A stretch of DNA of 64,000 nucleotides. Source: Aphrophora alni. Lineage: Eukaryota > Arthropoda > Insecta > Hemiptera > Aphrophoridae. Shown here piece after piece: positions 43,946-52,025 of this stretch. Position 1 is the stretch's first letter, and each line of letters starts with the position of its first letter. A program made the translations under genes and the position numbers. The DNA lies in assembly GCA_963513935.1 (NCBI GenBank), contig OY740772.1, positions 105,931,797 to 105,995,796 on the forward strand, written 5' to 3'. Below the pieces are notes generated by a model that did no database searches, was not told where the DNA came from, and saw only the letters and a program-made list of their open reading frames with translations.

Positions 43946-44000
43946 TGCGCATGCGCACAGTCTCTCTTATAACGCGATACAATTATCGAACCAGTCATTC
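43946..44000 (+). promoter_or_regulatory. Internal promoter: NRF-1 palindrome, TATA-like box and initiator
   Basis: TGCGCATGCGCA at 43,946-43,957, a TTATAAC box at about 43,967-43,973 and an arthropod initiator-like CCAGTCATT at about 43,991. The spacing (about 25 nt from TATA to initiator) is right for a core promoter. The ATG of the next gene is about 20 nt further. The NRF-1 palindrome is shared with the terminal repeat. Confidence 0.5.
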
Positions 44001-44014
44001 ACGGTCGAGACATC

Positions 44015-44503
44015 ATGTGCACCACATACCCAGGAGTCGTTCATGCCTTCCTCAGGCTCGTGCCTAAGGATAGAATATCGGATTTAGAGGACTTTTTTAG
44101 CGAAAGCAAACTATATTATTTATTCAACCCTAGTGAAATAGACAATCAGTTGACCTTGACATTCACAGAGTATATCTACGATGGCGACGATGACGACAAA
44201 TATCATGTCGATAAGTCGCAAGTATCGGAACATGTCTATACAGGTTTAAAGAGTCGGCTATCTTCGGGTAACATCGGCCCGTCTTCGGATTCGGTTTACG
44301 TTTTAGTGGGTGGGGTGGGGATGGTTTATCGCAACCATTATTGTGTCAGTTGTGGGGAGGATGATATAAGCGGCGAAAAATACTATCAATTCGATTTCGA
44401 TGATGCTCGTCTACACGAGTTCCCATTGGTTCTAATCGAACCGGAACTTGAGAAAGGTTATTTGCACAATCTTTCGTCATTTTATCAAAGAAGTCAGTTG
44501 TAA
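44015..44503 (+). CDS. Unrecognised protein, 162 residues
   Basis: First gene of the right-hand block, about 70 nt after the major capsid gene and just behind a candidate core promoter. It is an acidic, soluble-looking protein with a D-D-D-D-K stretch near residue 65 and a V-L-V-G-G-V-G-M-V-Y-R-N-H-Y-C core near 93-110. A C-x-x-C pair (C-V-S-C-G-E-D-D) is visible. There is no signal peptide or membrane segment. I know no homologue. Position and codon use match the neighbouring viral genes, so I take it as real. It may be lineage-specific. Confidence 0.65.
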   Translation: MCTTYPGVVHAFLRLVPKDRISDLEDFFSESKLYYLFNPSEIDNQLTLTFTEYIYDGDDDDKYHVDKSQVSEHVYTGLKSRLSSGNIGPSSDSVYVLVGGVGMVYRNHYCVSCGEDDISGEKYYQFDFDDARLHEFPLVLIEPELEKGYLHNLSSFYQRSQL

Positions 44504-44528
44504 CCGCCGTCGTCGGTCAGTCGAGACA

Positions 44529-45101
44529 ATGGATCCGAGCAAGATGGACGTGGAGCGAGCTCCTACCAAACGTCAGGTACCACCTAACCTCCCTTTGGGA
44601 ATTTTTCTTAAATCCGTTCACTTCTTAAACAAAGAGTGCACTAAATTCATAGCAACCGGTTTGTTCCAGCATACGGGTTTCACTCTCGGACTGTTAGTAC
44701 AGAGTGGTAAAAAATTTGTTTACTTCAATCATAATCTACTTGACGAATTGTCGGTTCATTTAAAATTTATAACGGCTGCTCTCGGCAGCAAGAGTACGTT
44801 AAAATTCGCCATGAGTATCGGTGACGTAATAGTACGGACTACTTTCGGTAAACGTTACGTTCAATTGTACGATGGACAACATTGTATGACCTTGAACGCT
44901 GACGAATGGAGGCTATTCGAGGAGAGTATGCCGCTCGTGTCCAGACGTGTCGCCGAGTTGTTTTATATCGAGGAAGAGTTACGCTCCTACATCATTGAGA
45001 TCTTGGCAAGCGACGAGCTCGTATCTAGCACACTCCCCGAAGCGGACAAACTGTACGACGAAGTCAAGTTGTTTAAGAAACATGCAGGCGGCGGTAGTTG
45101 A
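44529..45101 (+). CDS. Unrecognised protein, 190 residues, weak PC4-like pattern
   Basis: Starts at the ATG at 44,529 (an upstream in-frame codon at 44,448 would overlap the previous gene). Residues about 100-150 read I-V-R-T-T-F-G-K-R-Y-V-Q-L-Y-D-G, then M-T-L-N-A-D-E-W-R-L-F. This is the beta-strand, then L-x-x-x-E-W-x-x-L layout of PC4/p15-type single-strand DNA-binding proteins, which occur in some large DNA viruses. The resemblance is weak. The last 20 nt overlap the next gene. If the match is right, it would be a replication or transcription cofactor, of interest in an element lacking its own polymerase. Confidence 0.6.
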   Translation: MDPSKMDVERAPTKRQVPPNLPLGIFLKSVHFLNKECTKFIATGLFQHTGFTLGLLVQSGKKFVYFNHNLLDELSVHLKFITAALGSKSTLKFAMSIGDVIVRTTFGKRYVQLYDGQHCMTLNADEWRLFEESMPLVSRRVAELFYIEEELRSYIIEILASDELVSSTLPEADKLYDEVKLFKKHAGGGS

Positions 45102-45531
45102 ATTTCACGCGTTTCACGATAACGACAACAAGTATATAGTCAAAGAATTGGCCATTGTCGGTGATCAATTTCAAAGTGTTACGGTCTTTAAACCGCCCTA
45201 CAGATTTTCTCTCCTTAACGAAAAATCTCAAAAATCGGCTCGTTGGCTACAATCACGTTTTCACTATATCAGATGGGATGAAGGCGGTGTACCTTACAAC
45301 GAGGACACGATACGCACTTTGTGCAAGCCTTTTGCAACACTTTTCACAAAAGGATTGGAAAAGGCACTGTTTTTGAGACAATTCCATCCTCACGTCATGG
45401 AATTGCCTCAAGAAGAGAAATTCTCCCATAGTGGAGACATTAACTGTATATTACCTCAGCATAATAGTAACGTAGATAGTAAATGTGCACTAAAAAGTGC
45501 TAAAAGTTATTACGATTTACTCCTTGCCTAA
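45082..45531 (+). CDS. Unrecognised protein, 149 residues (insect virus-like uncharacterised family)
   Basis: Starts at the ATG at 45,082, overlapping the preceding gene by 20 nt; a longer upstream frame is antiparallel noise. It begins V-V-E-F-H-A-F, then K-E-L-A-I-V, F-K-P-P-Y, S-A-R-W-L-x(4)-H-Y-I-R-W-D-E-G-G-V and T-K-G-L-E-K, and ends C-A-L-K-S-A-K-S-Y-Y-D. I recall this motif series from uncharacterised insect proteins linked to mobile elements, where an RNase H-like or exonuclease-like fold might be guessed from the opening acidic strand. I do not assign an activity. It is last in the dense right-hand gene block. Confidence 0.65.
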   Translation: MQAAVVEFHAFHDNDNKYIVKELAIVGDQFQSVTVFKPPYRFSLLNEKSQKSARWLQSRFHYIRWDEGGVPYNEDTIRTLCKPFATLFTKGLEKALFLRQFHPHVMELPQEEKFSHSGDINCILPQHNSNVDSKCALKSAKSYYDLLLA

Positions 45532-45793
45532 AAGGTCGCGGGGACGGTATGAAGATACCTGACCGGCATCTGTGTATGTGTGTTACCCTCTGGTGTGGAA
45601 CTAAAAAGCCCGCAAGGTTGTATGGAGGTCCCTGGAGCGGAGTTGATTCTCCCGTAAACCTGTTTGAAGGTCACTGGCGCAGTCGAAAGACTTGATAAAC
45701 TTTGAATCAATTTGGGCACGGAGTCAAAGCGTAAACAAAAAAATACAAAAAATTTAAAAAATCAAAAAAAAATTTGGAGGCCACAATTTTGTA
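45532..45793. other. Non-coding gap in the inner element
   Basis: About 260 nt between the capsid-side gene block and the cysteine-rich genes. It ends in an A-rich run (45,733-45,772). It may hold a 3' end for the upstream genes and a promoter for the cysteine-rich ones, but no TATA box or AATAAA is clear. Confidence 0.4.
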
Positions 45794-45847
45794 ATGGAGT
45801 GGTGGTCACAGGAAATAGCGATGGATTTGGGGCTATTTCCACAAGGG
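45794..45847 (+). other. Possible first exon of the cysteine-rich gene
   Basis: An ATG at 45,794 opens 18 codons up to GTAAAG (45,848). A strong acceptor (pyrimidine run then CAG, ending 45,977) precedes the cysteine-rich frame in the same phase 0, giving a 130-nt candidate intron. The cysteine-rich frame itself has no ATG. This is an inference from splice motifs and phase only. Confidence 0.4.
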
Positions 45848-45977
45848 GTAAAGCCTTCTGCTTGCCCCGGCTTGTAATGTGGGCTCTGTTATGGCTTCAC
45901 TGTACCGGATGACGGTTCCAACCCCGTAAAACACAGAGGAGAAGCTTATTTTAACGAATTATTTTCTGCTTTTTCAG

Positions 45978-46274
45978 GAATTGTGTAAGACGCTGGAATC
46001 CTACGTGTGCTGTGGTAACGCATGTAAGAAAATCAAAATAAAAGATCTGGTGTTTTGTACAAAACCAGATTGTTACGGAAACCTGTGCACTTGTTTGCTT
46101 GCCGACTGCCGCTCAAGGAAGTCGTACAGTGTTCCAGTAATAGTACGGCCTCCACATTTGACCGGGTACTGTTGTGCTAACAAATGTTTTAAAGCACCCG
46201 AATGTCAAGTTGACGGCCTGGCATGTACAAAGTGCCAGGCATTCAGCTTTTGTCATTGTAGGTGCAGGTATTAG
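45978..46274 (+). CDS. Cysteine-rich protein, two zinc-finger-like modules
   Basis: About 98 codons with no initiating ATG, consistent with a downstream exon (see 45,794-45,847). Two modules share the spacing C-C-x(3)-C-x(8-9)-L-x-C-x(3-5)-C-x-x-(F/L)-C-x-C-x(0-3)-C. The first contains I-K-D-L-V-F-C; the second V-D-G-L-A-C ends in C-H-C-R-C-R. A third, closely related module is in the next gene. The many paired cysteines suggest metal binding or a disulphide-rich secreted form; no signal peptide is visible. The function is unknown. It lies after a 260-nt gap, so it is probably expressed separately from the structural genes. Confidence 0.6.
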   Translation, partial: ELCKTLESYVCCGNACKKIKIKDLVFCTKPDCYGNLCTCLLADCRSRKSYSVPVIVRPPHLTGYCCANKCFKAPECQVDGLACTKCQAFSFCHCRCRY

Positions 46275-46286
46275 AACGTACCGATA

Positions 46287-46475
46287 ATGGATCTGTACAG
46301 CTTATTTACGACAACCGGCACAGGAACTGTATCGGACCAGTGTTATAGTTGTTGTGTACTGAACTGTCAAAAGTTTTATATTAAAGACTTATTATTTTGT
46401 AAACAGTCAGACTGTCATGGTGACTTGTGCAGGTGTATGTTTCGGAGATGTAAATATAGGAATGTAATGTTGTAA
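46287..46475 (+). CDS. Cysteine-rich protein, single module, paralogue of the preceding
   Basis: 62 residues from the ATG at 46,287, only 12 nt after the previous stop. Its body, C-C-V-L-N-C-Q-K-F then I-K-D-L-L-F-C, D-C-H-G-D-L-C-R-C and a final C-K-Y-R, matches module 1 of the preceding protein residue for residue at most cysteines. The pair clearly arose by tandem duplication. A GTAAGT-type donor overlaps the stop region (about 46,468-46,480), so an additional downstream exon cannot be excluded. It is the last gene before the right terminal repeat. The function is unknown. Confidence 0.6.
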   Translation: MDLYSLFTTTGTGTVSDQCYSCCVLNCQKFYIKDLLFCKQSDCHGDLCRCMFRRCKYRNVML

Positions 46476-47671
46476 GTTTGTGTGTGTGACTCAAAAAATA
46501 ATCTGGGGACCATTGATTGGTTGGGTAGTTGACTCAACTCTGTGTTTATTCTCGTTATTATTATAGTACTCTGTAATGTAACTTTTTTTAAACTGAGAGA
46601 ATACATTATTAAAACATCTACACGTTTTCATATTATTTACCAACCGTGTGAGTCACCTTGTTTTAACTTGTTTGACCGGTGCTACACTCTGGTAGTGTAG
46701 ATGGAGTAAACCTGTGGACACTCTCCTTTATCGCGAGTAGTACGCATGCGCACTGTTACGCACTGTTGTACAATCCGGCTAGACCTGTCAGAACCTGTCC
46801 TACACACCTTGGAATGGTAGCCGAAACGAGGTAAGCGACGCGACCCCCCTTTCTTACCTATATGAATATTGTTGGAGGGGAGTAGAGGGCCCCGGGCTGA
46901 GAACGATATGCTGTCACTTCCACACACGCTGGGAGGTGGTGGTGGGGGGTTCCCGCAGCCAGTGGGGGGTTCCCGCAGCCGGTGGGGGGTTCCCGCAGCC
47001 GGTGGGGGGTTCCCGCAGGGGGGAGCAAAGTCCGCGGGTCGAGGTATATCGGTTGGATGTTTGGGTTGCTAAAAGTGTATTTCGGTTGGAAAATCGGTTG
47101 CTAAAAGTATATTTCGGTTGGTAAAAGTATATTTTGGTTGGTAAATCGGTTGGTTGGTAAATCGGTTGGTAATTTCGGTTTGGTTAAATAGTGGCCAGAC
47201 TAACACCCGTTTGGACTGTGGTAAGCATAGGTTTAGTCAGGAATTAAGTCTAGGTTAACAATGTCTTAACACGATACATAAACACATGTGCTACACCCTG
47301 GTAGACAACGGAGGAAACTACGTTTAACACATTAAATGTACCTAGGTCGTGGTGGGCAAAAGTAGGAAACTCTAATAGGTTAGGTTAACTATCTTAAGAC
47401 ATTATATAAATATATAACACATTATATATATATAACACATTATGGTAACAGCTGATTGGCTGTGGATGGGTAAAAGTAGGACACTTATAGGTTAGGTTAA
47501 CTATCTTAACACATTATATATATATATATAACACATTATTGTAACAGCTGATAGGCTGTGGTAAAACTCGGTAAGTCTTACGGTAAGGGGTTCGTGTCCG
47601 AACTTCTACGAAATGTTCTGACGTTCGGTTACAACATGGCGGCACTGCGTTAAATATCCGACTTGTAATAC

Positions 47672-47746
47672 TATGCACGATAGCTCAGTCGGTAGCGTGT
47701 CCGCCTTCCAATCCAAACTTCACAGGTTCGAATCCCACCGGTATTA
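47672..47746 (+). repeat. tRNA-like Pol III unit in right terminal repeat
   Basis: Mirror of the left unit: A box TAGCTCAGTCGG at 47,681-47,692 and B box GGTTCGAATCC at 47,725-47,735. It points towards the right tip. No T-run terminator follows closely. Confidence 0.55.
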
Positions 47747-47814
47747 AAAAAGTTAAGTGTATGACGTCATGTGTGTATGGCGTCTTGTGTGTGTCTCGAC
47801 AATAATACGTTACA

Positions 47815-48457
47815 GGTGGGGGGACCAATGGGGGAAGGGAAGGGGCCTAAAGGGGAGGGGCGTACCGGGGAGGGGCATGGGGAGGGGTGGGAGGAGGTGG
47901 GGGACCAATGGGGGAAGGTGCCTAAGGGGGAGGGGCAGGGGGAGGGGCCTACAGGGAAGGGGCAAAGGGGGGAGGGGTGGGGGGACCAATGGGGGAAGGG
48001 GCCTAAGGGGGAGGGGCAGGGGGAGGGGTGGGGGGACCAATGGGGGAAGGGGCCTAAAGGGGAGGGGCAGGGGGAGGGGCCTACAGGGAAGGGGCAAAGG
48101 GGGGAGGGGTGGGGGCACCAATGGGGAAGGGGCCTAAAGGGAAGGGGCAAGGGGGAGGGGCCTACAGGGAAGGGGCAAAGGGGGGAGGGGTGGGGGACCA
48201 ATGGGGGAAGGGGCCTAAAGGGGAGGGGCAAAGGGGGAGGGGCAAAGGGGGAGGGGCCAAGGGGGAGGGGAGGGGTGGGGCAAAGGGGGAGGGGCCATGG
48301 GGGAGGGGCAAAGGGGGGAGGGGCAAAGGGGAGGGGAGGGGGAGGGGAGGGGCAAAGGGGGAGGGGCCAAGGGGGGAGGGGCAAAGGGGGAGGGGCAAAG
48401 GGGAGGGGGAGGGGCAAAGGGGAGGGGGAGGGGAGGGGGGATGGGTGGGGGTACCCC
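47815..48457 (+). repeat. G-rich minisatellite in right terminal repeat
   Basis: Mirror of the left C-rich array, here with the G-rich strand on top: GGGGAGGGGCAAAGGGGGA-type units. The unit order differs from the left copy in places, showing array turnover since the repeats were last identical. Confidence 0.95.
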
Positions 48458-48494
48458 CTCCCGATTTTTGTCCCAAACTGACCCCATCTCTACT

Positions 48495-48500
48495 GACAGC
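48495..48500 (+). repeat. Target-site duplication of the inner element, right copy
   Basis: GACAGC directly after CTCTACT, identical to 34,931-34,936. Pol coding sequence resumes in frame right after it. Confidence 0.95.
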
Positions 48501-48746
48501 CTTGATGCAATATCAGACTCAGCGAACATAATTTCCAGATACTTCCCAGAATTAGAAGAAAACCAATCAATGATTGCCAACTTAGACGAAACCGAGGACA
48601 TAATTTCGGACACGGAAACAATAGAAGATAGTGACCAAACTGTACATTCGAACTATGAAGGGAACACCGTAACCGAAATACCTATTTTATACGTTTTTAG
48701 TAAATTTTGGAAAAAACCAGGTCGTATTGTCCCTAATAAAATATGA
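48501..48746 (+). pseudogene. pol: Pol, linker after the insertion, ends in a frameshift
   Basis: Continues the RNase H reading frame directly after the target duplication for about 60 codons of acidic, serine-rich linker. It then loses register between about 48,670 and 48,692, where the integrase-side frame takes over. A one-base insertion (or two-base loss) is indicated. This is the second apparent frameshift in pol. Confidence 0.8.
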
Positions 48747-50094
48747 ACCCCAAAAAGTTAGAATACAGAAATTATTTAAAAATAACAAAACCAGATTAAT
48801 TGTAGAGATATCTGAAAATAATTTTGATAACGATATAGTAAAGTTCGTAAAGGAATATTTAGAACCAAATATAAAATATAGCCTATATTTTGAAAGTGAT
48901 TTTTACGAGAAGTTTGCAACTTGTTTAGCTAGGACCTTTAAAAGTTCACAACTATGGTTGGTTAAATGCACAACTAAATTATTAGATATCGAAAATGAGA
49001 ATGAGATTCAAGAAATAATCAATAATTATCATACAGGAAAAACTAATCATCGAGGAGTTCAAGAAACATATGAAAAAATAAAAAGGAAATATTATTGGCC
49101 AAATATAAAAAATTACGTACAAAATTTTATAAACAACTGTGAGATATGTTTAAAAACAAAATATGAAAGAACGCCTCTTAGATTAGAGATGAATTTAACG
49201 CCCACAGCTTCAAGACCGCTTCAAACAATCCATGTAGATAGCTTATCTCTTGACAAGCAAAAGTTTCTGAGTATAGTTGACAGCTTTTCCAGATACGCCC
49301 AAGTGTATCGTATTGCAGGTGCACAAGCAGCCGAGATAGTTGATAAACTGTTAAACTATTTTGCTCACCACGGCATACCAGAAGTTATCATTTCAGACAA
49401 CGGGACGGAATTTATTAACAAGCTAGTGAAAGAATTGATGGACTTGCATAAAATAAAGATCCATTTTATAAGCACGCAACACCCAGCGTCCAACGGAATG
49501 GGAGAAAGATTGCATTCTACATTAATTGAACACATACGGCTATTAAACAATCAACCCGAATTCAAGAACGAATCAATTGGAAATAAAGTAAAATATGCAA
49601 TCATTGCTTACAACAATAGTATACATTCAGTCACAAAATTAACTCCATTTGAAGTATTGTACGGACACATTGACTCAAATTCAATTTTAGACATTGATAT
49701 AGGAAGACAATTTATAAGTGATTATATTACAACCCACAAAGAAAAAACGCGAAAACTCTATGACCATATTAGGGAAATTAATCAAGTAACAAAAGAAAAT
49801 GTCCAAGCCAAAAGGAATATCAACAAGGAACCACTTCCCGAAATTCCAACTGATGTTTATATTAAAACTGTACAAAAACAAAGTAAAACCAAAAATAAAT
49901 ATAATAAAGAACAGATAACCTCGGTAAACCCAGAAAGGAAAACAGGTAAAATTGAAAGAAGACACCACAACACTAAACAAAAAATTCATTTATCAAAAAT
50001 AAAAAGACCAAGAAAAATCAATGTAATTCCACAATCTAATTCTTCTGTAAATCCTGTTCCAGGTCCCTCCTGTTCCTCAAAGAAGCCGCCTTAG
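48727..50094 (+). pseudogene. pol: Pol, integrase part
   Basis: 455 codons; the first codon (TTG) is not a true start. It would insert the retrotransposon's cDNA. The zinc-binding H2C2 motif has H102, H108 and the pair C-E-I-C near 138-141. The core domain has D171 (H-V-D-S), D224 (S-D-N-G-T-E-F) and E260 (G-E-R-L-H-S), with exactly 35 residues between the last two. A basic, low-complexity C-terminus follows. The domain itself is undamaged but is cut off from the rest of pol by the inner element and a frameshift. The 3' end overlaps the candidate env splice acceptor. Confidence 0.92.
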
Positions 50095-51356
50095 AAACAA
50101 CTGAAATAAGAGACATTACCCAAAATTTAGGAGTAATCCCAATTGATCAAGGGCAGGCAAAACTAAAGTCAACCTATCATACTTTTATTCATTATTTTAG
50201 TTTAGAAGGAATATTTAAGCAAGTAAATAATTTAGAGTTTTGTTATAGAATTGTGTCAAATTGTTTTAATCAGAATTGTGGTAATTGCTTAGCAAGTCTA
50301 GATGGAAATATTGAATTTGTAACAGACAATGGTAGTAAGATAAGAGATGTTGTTAATTACTTTAAGTTTATTAACCATACTAGAGAAACAATAACAGAAA
50401 AATTAGAAATAATCTCTGTAAGAAATAACGATAAAACGAAAAGAAAAAGAGGTATTGCTGATGGTTTAGGCTCAATATTGAAATTGTTAACTGGAAATTT
50501 GGACGCTTATAACGGCCAAAAATATGATAAACTAATAGAAAATATTAAGAACGATCAATTCAACATAAAAAGCCAAATTGCATCTCAATATTCTGTTAGT
50601 ACAGACATTATTGTAGAATTTAACAAAACTGTAAATATAATTGAAGAAAACTTTAGTGAATTAAGGAATAAAATGTTATTTATAAATAAGAAGTTAGATG
50701 ATTATGTAGAATTAGAAAAATTTAGAGATGTACTAAATCAATTAAATATTCTATGTAATATGTTGTTAAGTTTAGTACAAGATATAGAGAACTCACTAAC
50801 ATTCTGTAAACTAGGAACGCTACACCCAAGTATAATTTCCAGAAAGGAATTATTTTATGAAATAGAGAAAATTCACAAATACTATAATAATAAATTGCCA
50901 TTAGAACCCAAAATAGAAAATATTTGGGAATTCGAAAATTTGTTAGAAGTAAGTTGTAAAATTGGCAAAAATGAAATTGTATATTCTCTTGATTTACCAA
51001 TTGTAGATGAAACAGATTTCAATATTTACAAATTGTATTCTGTACCCACTAAATATGAGTCAGGTTACGTAACTATAATCCCTACAGTAAAATATTTGTT
51101 AGTATCAAAAAGTAAATTAAGTAAATTTAGAATATTAGGTTTGGATAATAAATGTAACGACAAAATCCAATCAAAATTCTTATGCTCATTGGAACAAATA
51201 TCCCACAATGAACTTAACTGTGAAACATCTATTGTTCAACATGGCACAACAGACAATTGCAAATACACCGCTTTGGAGATCATAGACAATCTAATTAAAT
51301 GGATACCTGAGATGAACCAATATTTAGCAATAATTCCCTCAAAAGGAAACCATTAA
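50063..51356 (+). pseudogene. env: Env-like fusion glycoprotein, ectodomain (broken near its end)
   Basis: The frame is open from about 50,040; the earliest useful point is a candidate acceptor (pyrimidine tract, CAG at 50,060-50,062). It is related in layout to baculovirus F-type proteins, from which insect errantivirus env genes derive. A furin-type site K-R-K-R (near codon 63 counted from 50,253) is followed at once by a hydrophobic, glycine-containing fusion-peptide-like stretch. Heptad-like helices come next, and then a cysteine-bearing domain. It would allow particle entry into cells. The frame stops at 51,354-51,356, while the remaining ectodomain and the membrane anchor continue in another frame, so one indel separates them. 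Confidence 0.8.
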
Positions 51357-51774
51357 AATAACAAATCAAAAAGAAACTTTAACTAAGACACTTCAGGGTA
51401 TTTATTTAATTAACCCAAACAGTGATACAATTTTCTACAAAGATAAACAGCTCTATCACTCATCCAAAACCGAAGGTGGACATCCAAAACTCTTAGATGC
51501 TTCTGAACTACGTCTTTCAGTTAATCAACAACCAGAATTTTCAATTAACCTAAAGAATATAGAATTTGACAAAATAAATTTGGACACCATCTCATCAATT
51601 CCACAAAAGACAATAATTGTGACAGAAATTAGTGTATGGACAATAATAATTTATGTAATGTTGCTAGTTGGAATCCTATACTTAACTTATAAAATATTTT
51701 GTAAAAAACTCCAACCTGGACCTAACTCTCAACAACTCCCGGAAGTTTTGTTTAGGGATGGAGGAGTTATGTGA
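51357..51774 (+). pseudogene. env: Env-like glycoprotein, C-terminal part with membrane anchor
   Basis: Open in a different frame from the upstream part. It contains a clear transmembrane segment at about 51,625-51,695 (I-I-I-Y-V-M-L-L-V-G-I-L-Y-L), followed by a lysine-rich short cytoplasmic tail. The stop lies inside the 3' LTR boundary. The size and anchor position fit an errantivirus env. Confidence 0.7.
51754..51764 (+). promoter_or_regulatory. Polypurine tract
   Basis: AGGGATGGAGG immediately before the 3' LTR, the expected primer for plus-strand DNA synthesis. It overlaps the end of the env frame. Confidence 0.75.
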
Positions 51775-52025
51775 ACAATATTTAGCTTTAGTAAACACAA
51801 TAGTGGTAGTTTTCCTAGAATAAGATAGAGTAAGCATTTTGTATTTCCTAGCCTTTGTAAGCCACTATAGAAAGTGTTCTTTACAGACTCACTCAAGACA
51901 GTTCGCTCTGTGGATAAGAGTACTGTATTATTATAATCACATTTAATTCATTTAAATAAAGTTATAATAAAATAAAGTTTGTTGTTTTTTTTAAAAAGAG
52001 ATTTTTAAGGAGCAACGACATAACT
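51765..52025 (+). repeat. Errantivirus-type element, 3' LTR (261 bp)
   Basis: Same length and ends as the 5' LTR, with one visible substitution. AATAAA lies at 51,955-51,960. A TA run flanks the outer end. Confidence 0.95.

Larger units (their letters stand above)
34937..48494 (+). mobile_element. Polinton/adintovirus-like element without polymerase catalytic domain (13,558 bp)
   Basis: Ends 5'-AGTAGAG ... CTCTACT-3', 6-bp target duplication, terminal inverted repeats of 1,838 and 1,853 bp, and a retrovirus-like integrase. The packaging ATPase, adenain-like protease and two capsid proteins are the defining Polinton set. It also has PLA2, fibre-like and cysteine-rich genes as in adintovirus-type elements. 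All genes point right, most are separated by fewer than 100 nt, and three junctions overlap by 4 nt or so. No frame contains the family-B polymerase motifs, and there is no room for the usual gene of about 1,000 codons. All recognised genes are intact, suggesting recent insertion. Confidence 0.95.
46642..48494 (-). repeat. Right terminal inverted repeat (1,853 bp)
   Basis: Inverse of 34,937-36,774. Its inner edge matches the left copy up to AACCGTGTGAGTCACCTTG, with a short insertion (about 9-10 bp, around 46,660) relative to the left. Substitutions elsewhere are rare (for example two around 47,805-47,815). Such close identity fits either recent insertion or copying between the ends during replication. 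Confidence 0.95.
30967..52025 (+). mobile_element. Errantivirus-type Ty3/gypsy retrotransposon, interrupted
   Basis: LTR, primer-binding site, gag, pol (protease, RT, RNase H, integrase), env-like gene, polypurine tract, LTR. The order and the third gene place it with the env-bearing insect gypsy group (errantiviruses). The span is 21,059 bp, of which 13,564 bp are the inner element plus one target copy; the retrotransposon itself is about 7.5 kb. Pol is broken by the insertion and by two apparent frameshifts, and env by one. Near-identical LTRs indicate a recent insertion. Confidence 0.95.

Noticed and set aside
44947..45081. Extended N-terminus for the 149-residue gene
   Set aside because: The extra codons overlap the preceding gene in another frame and have shadow-like composition; the ATG at 45,082 gives a plausible start.
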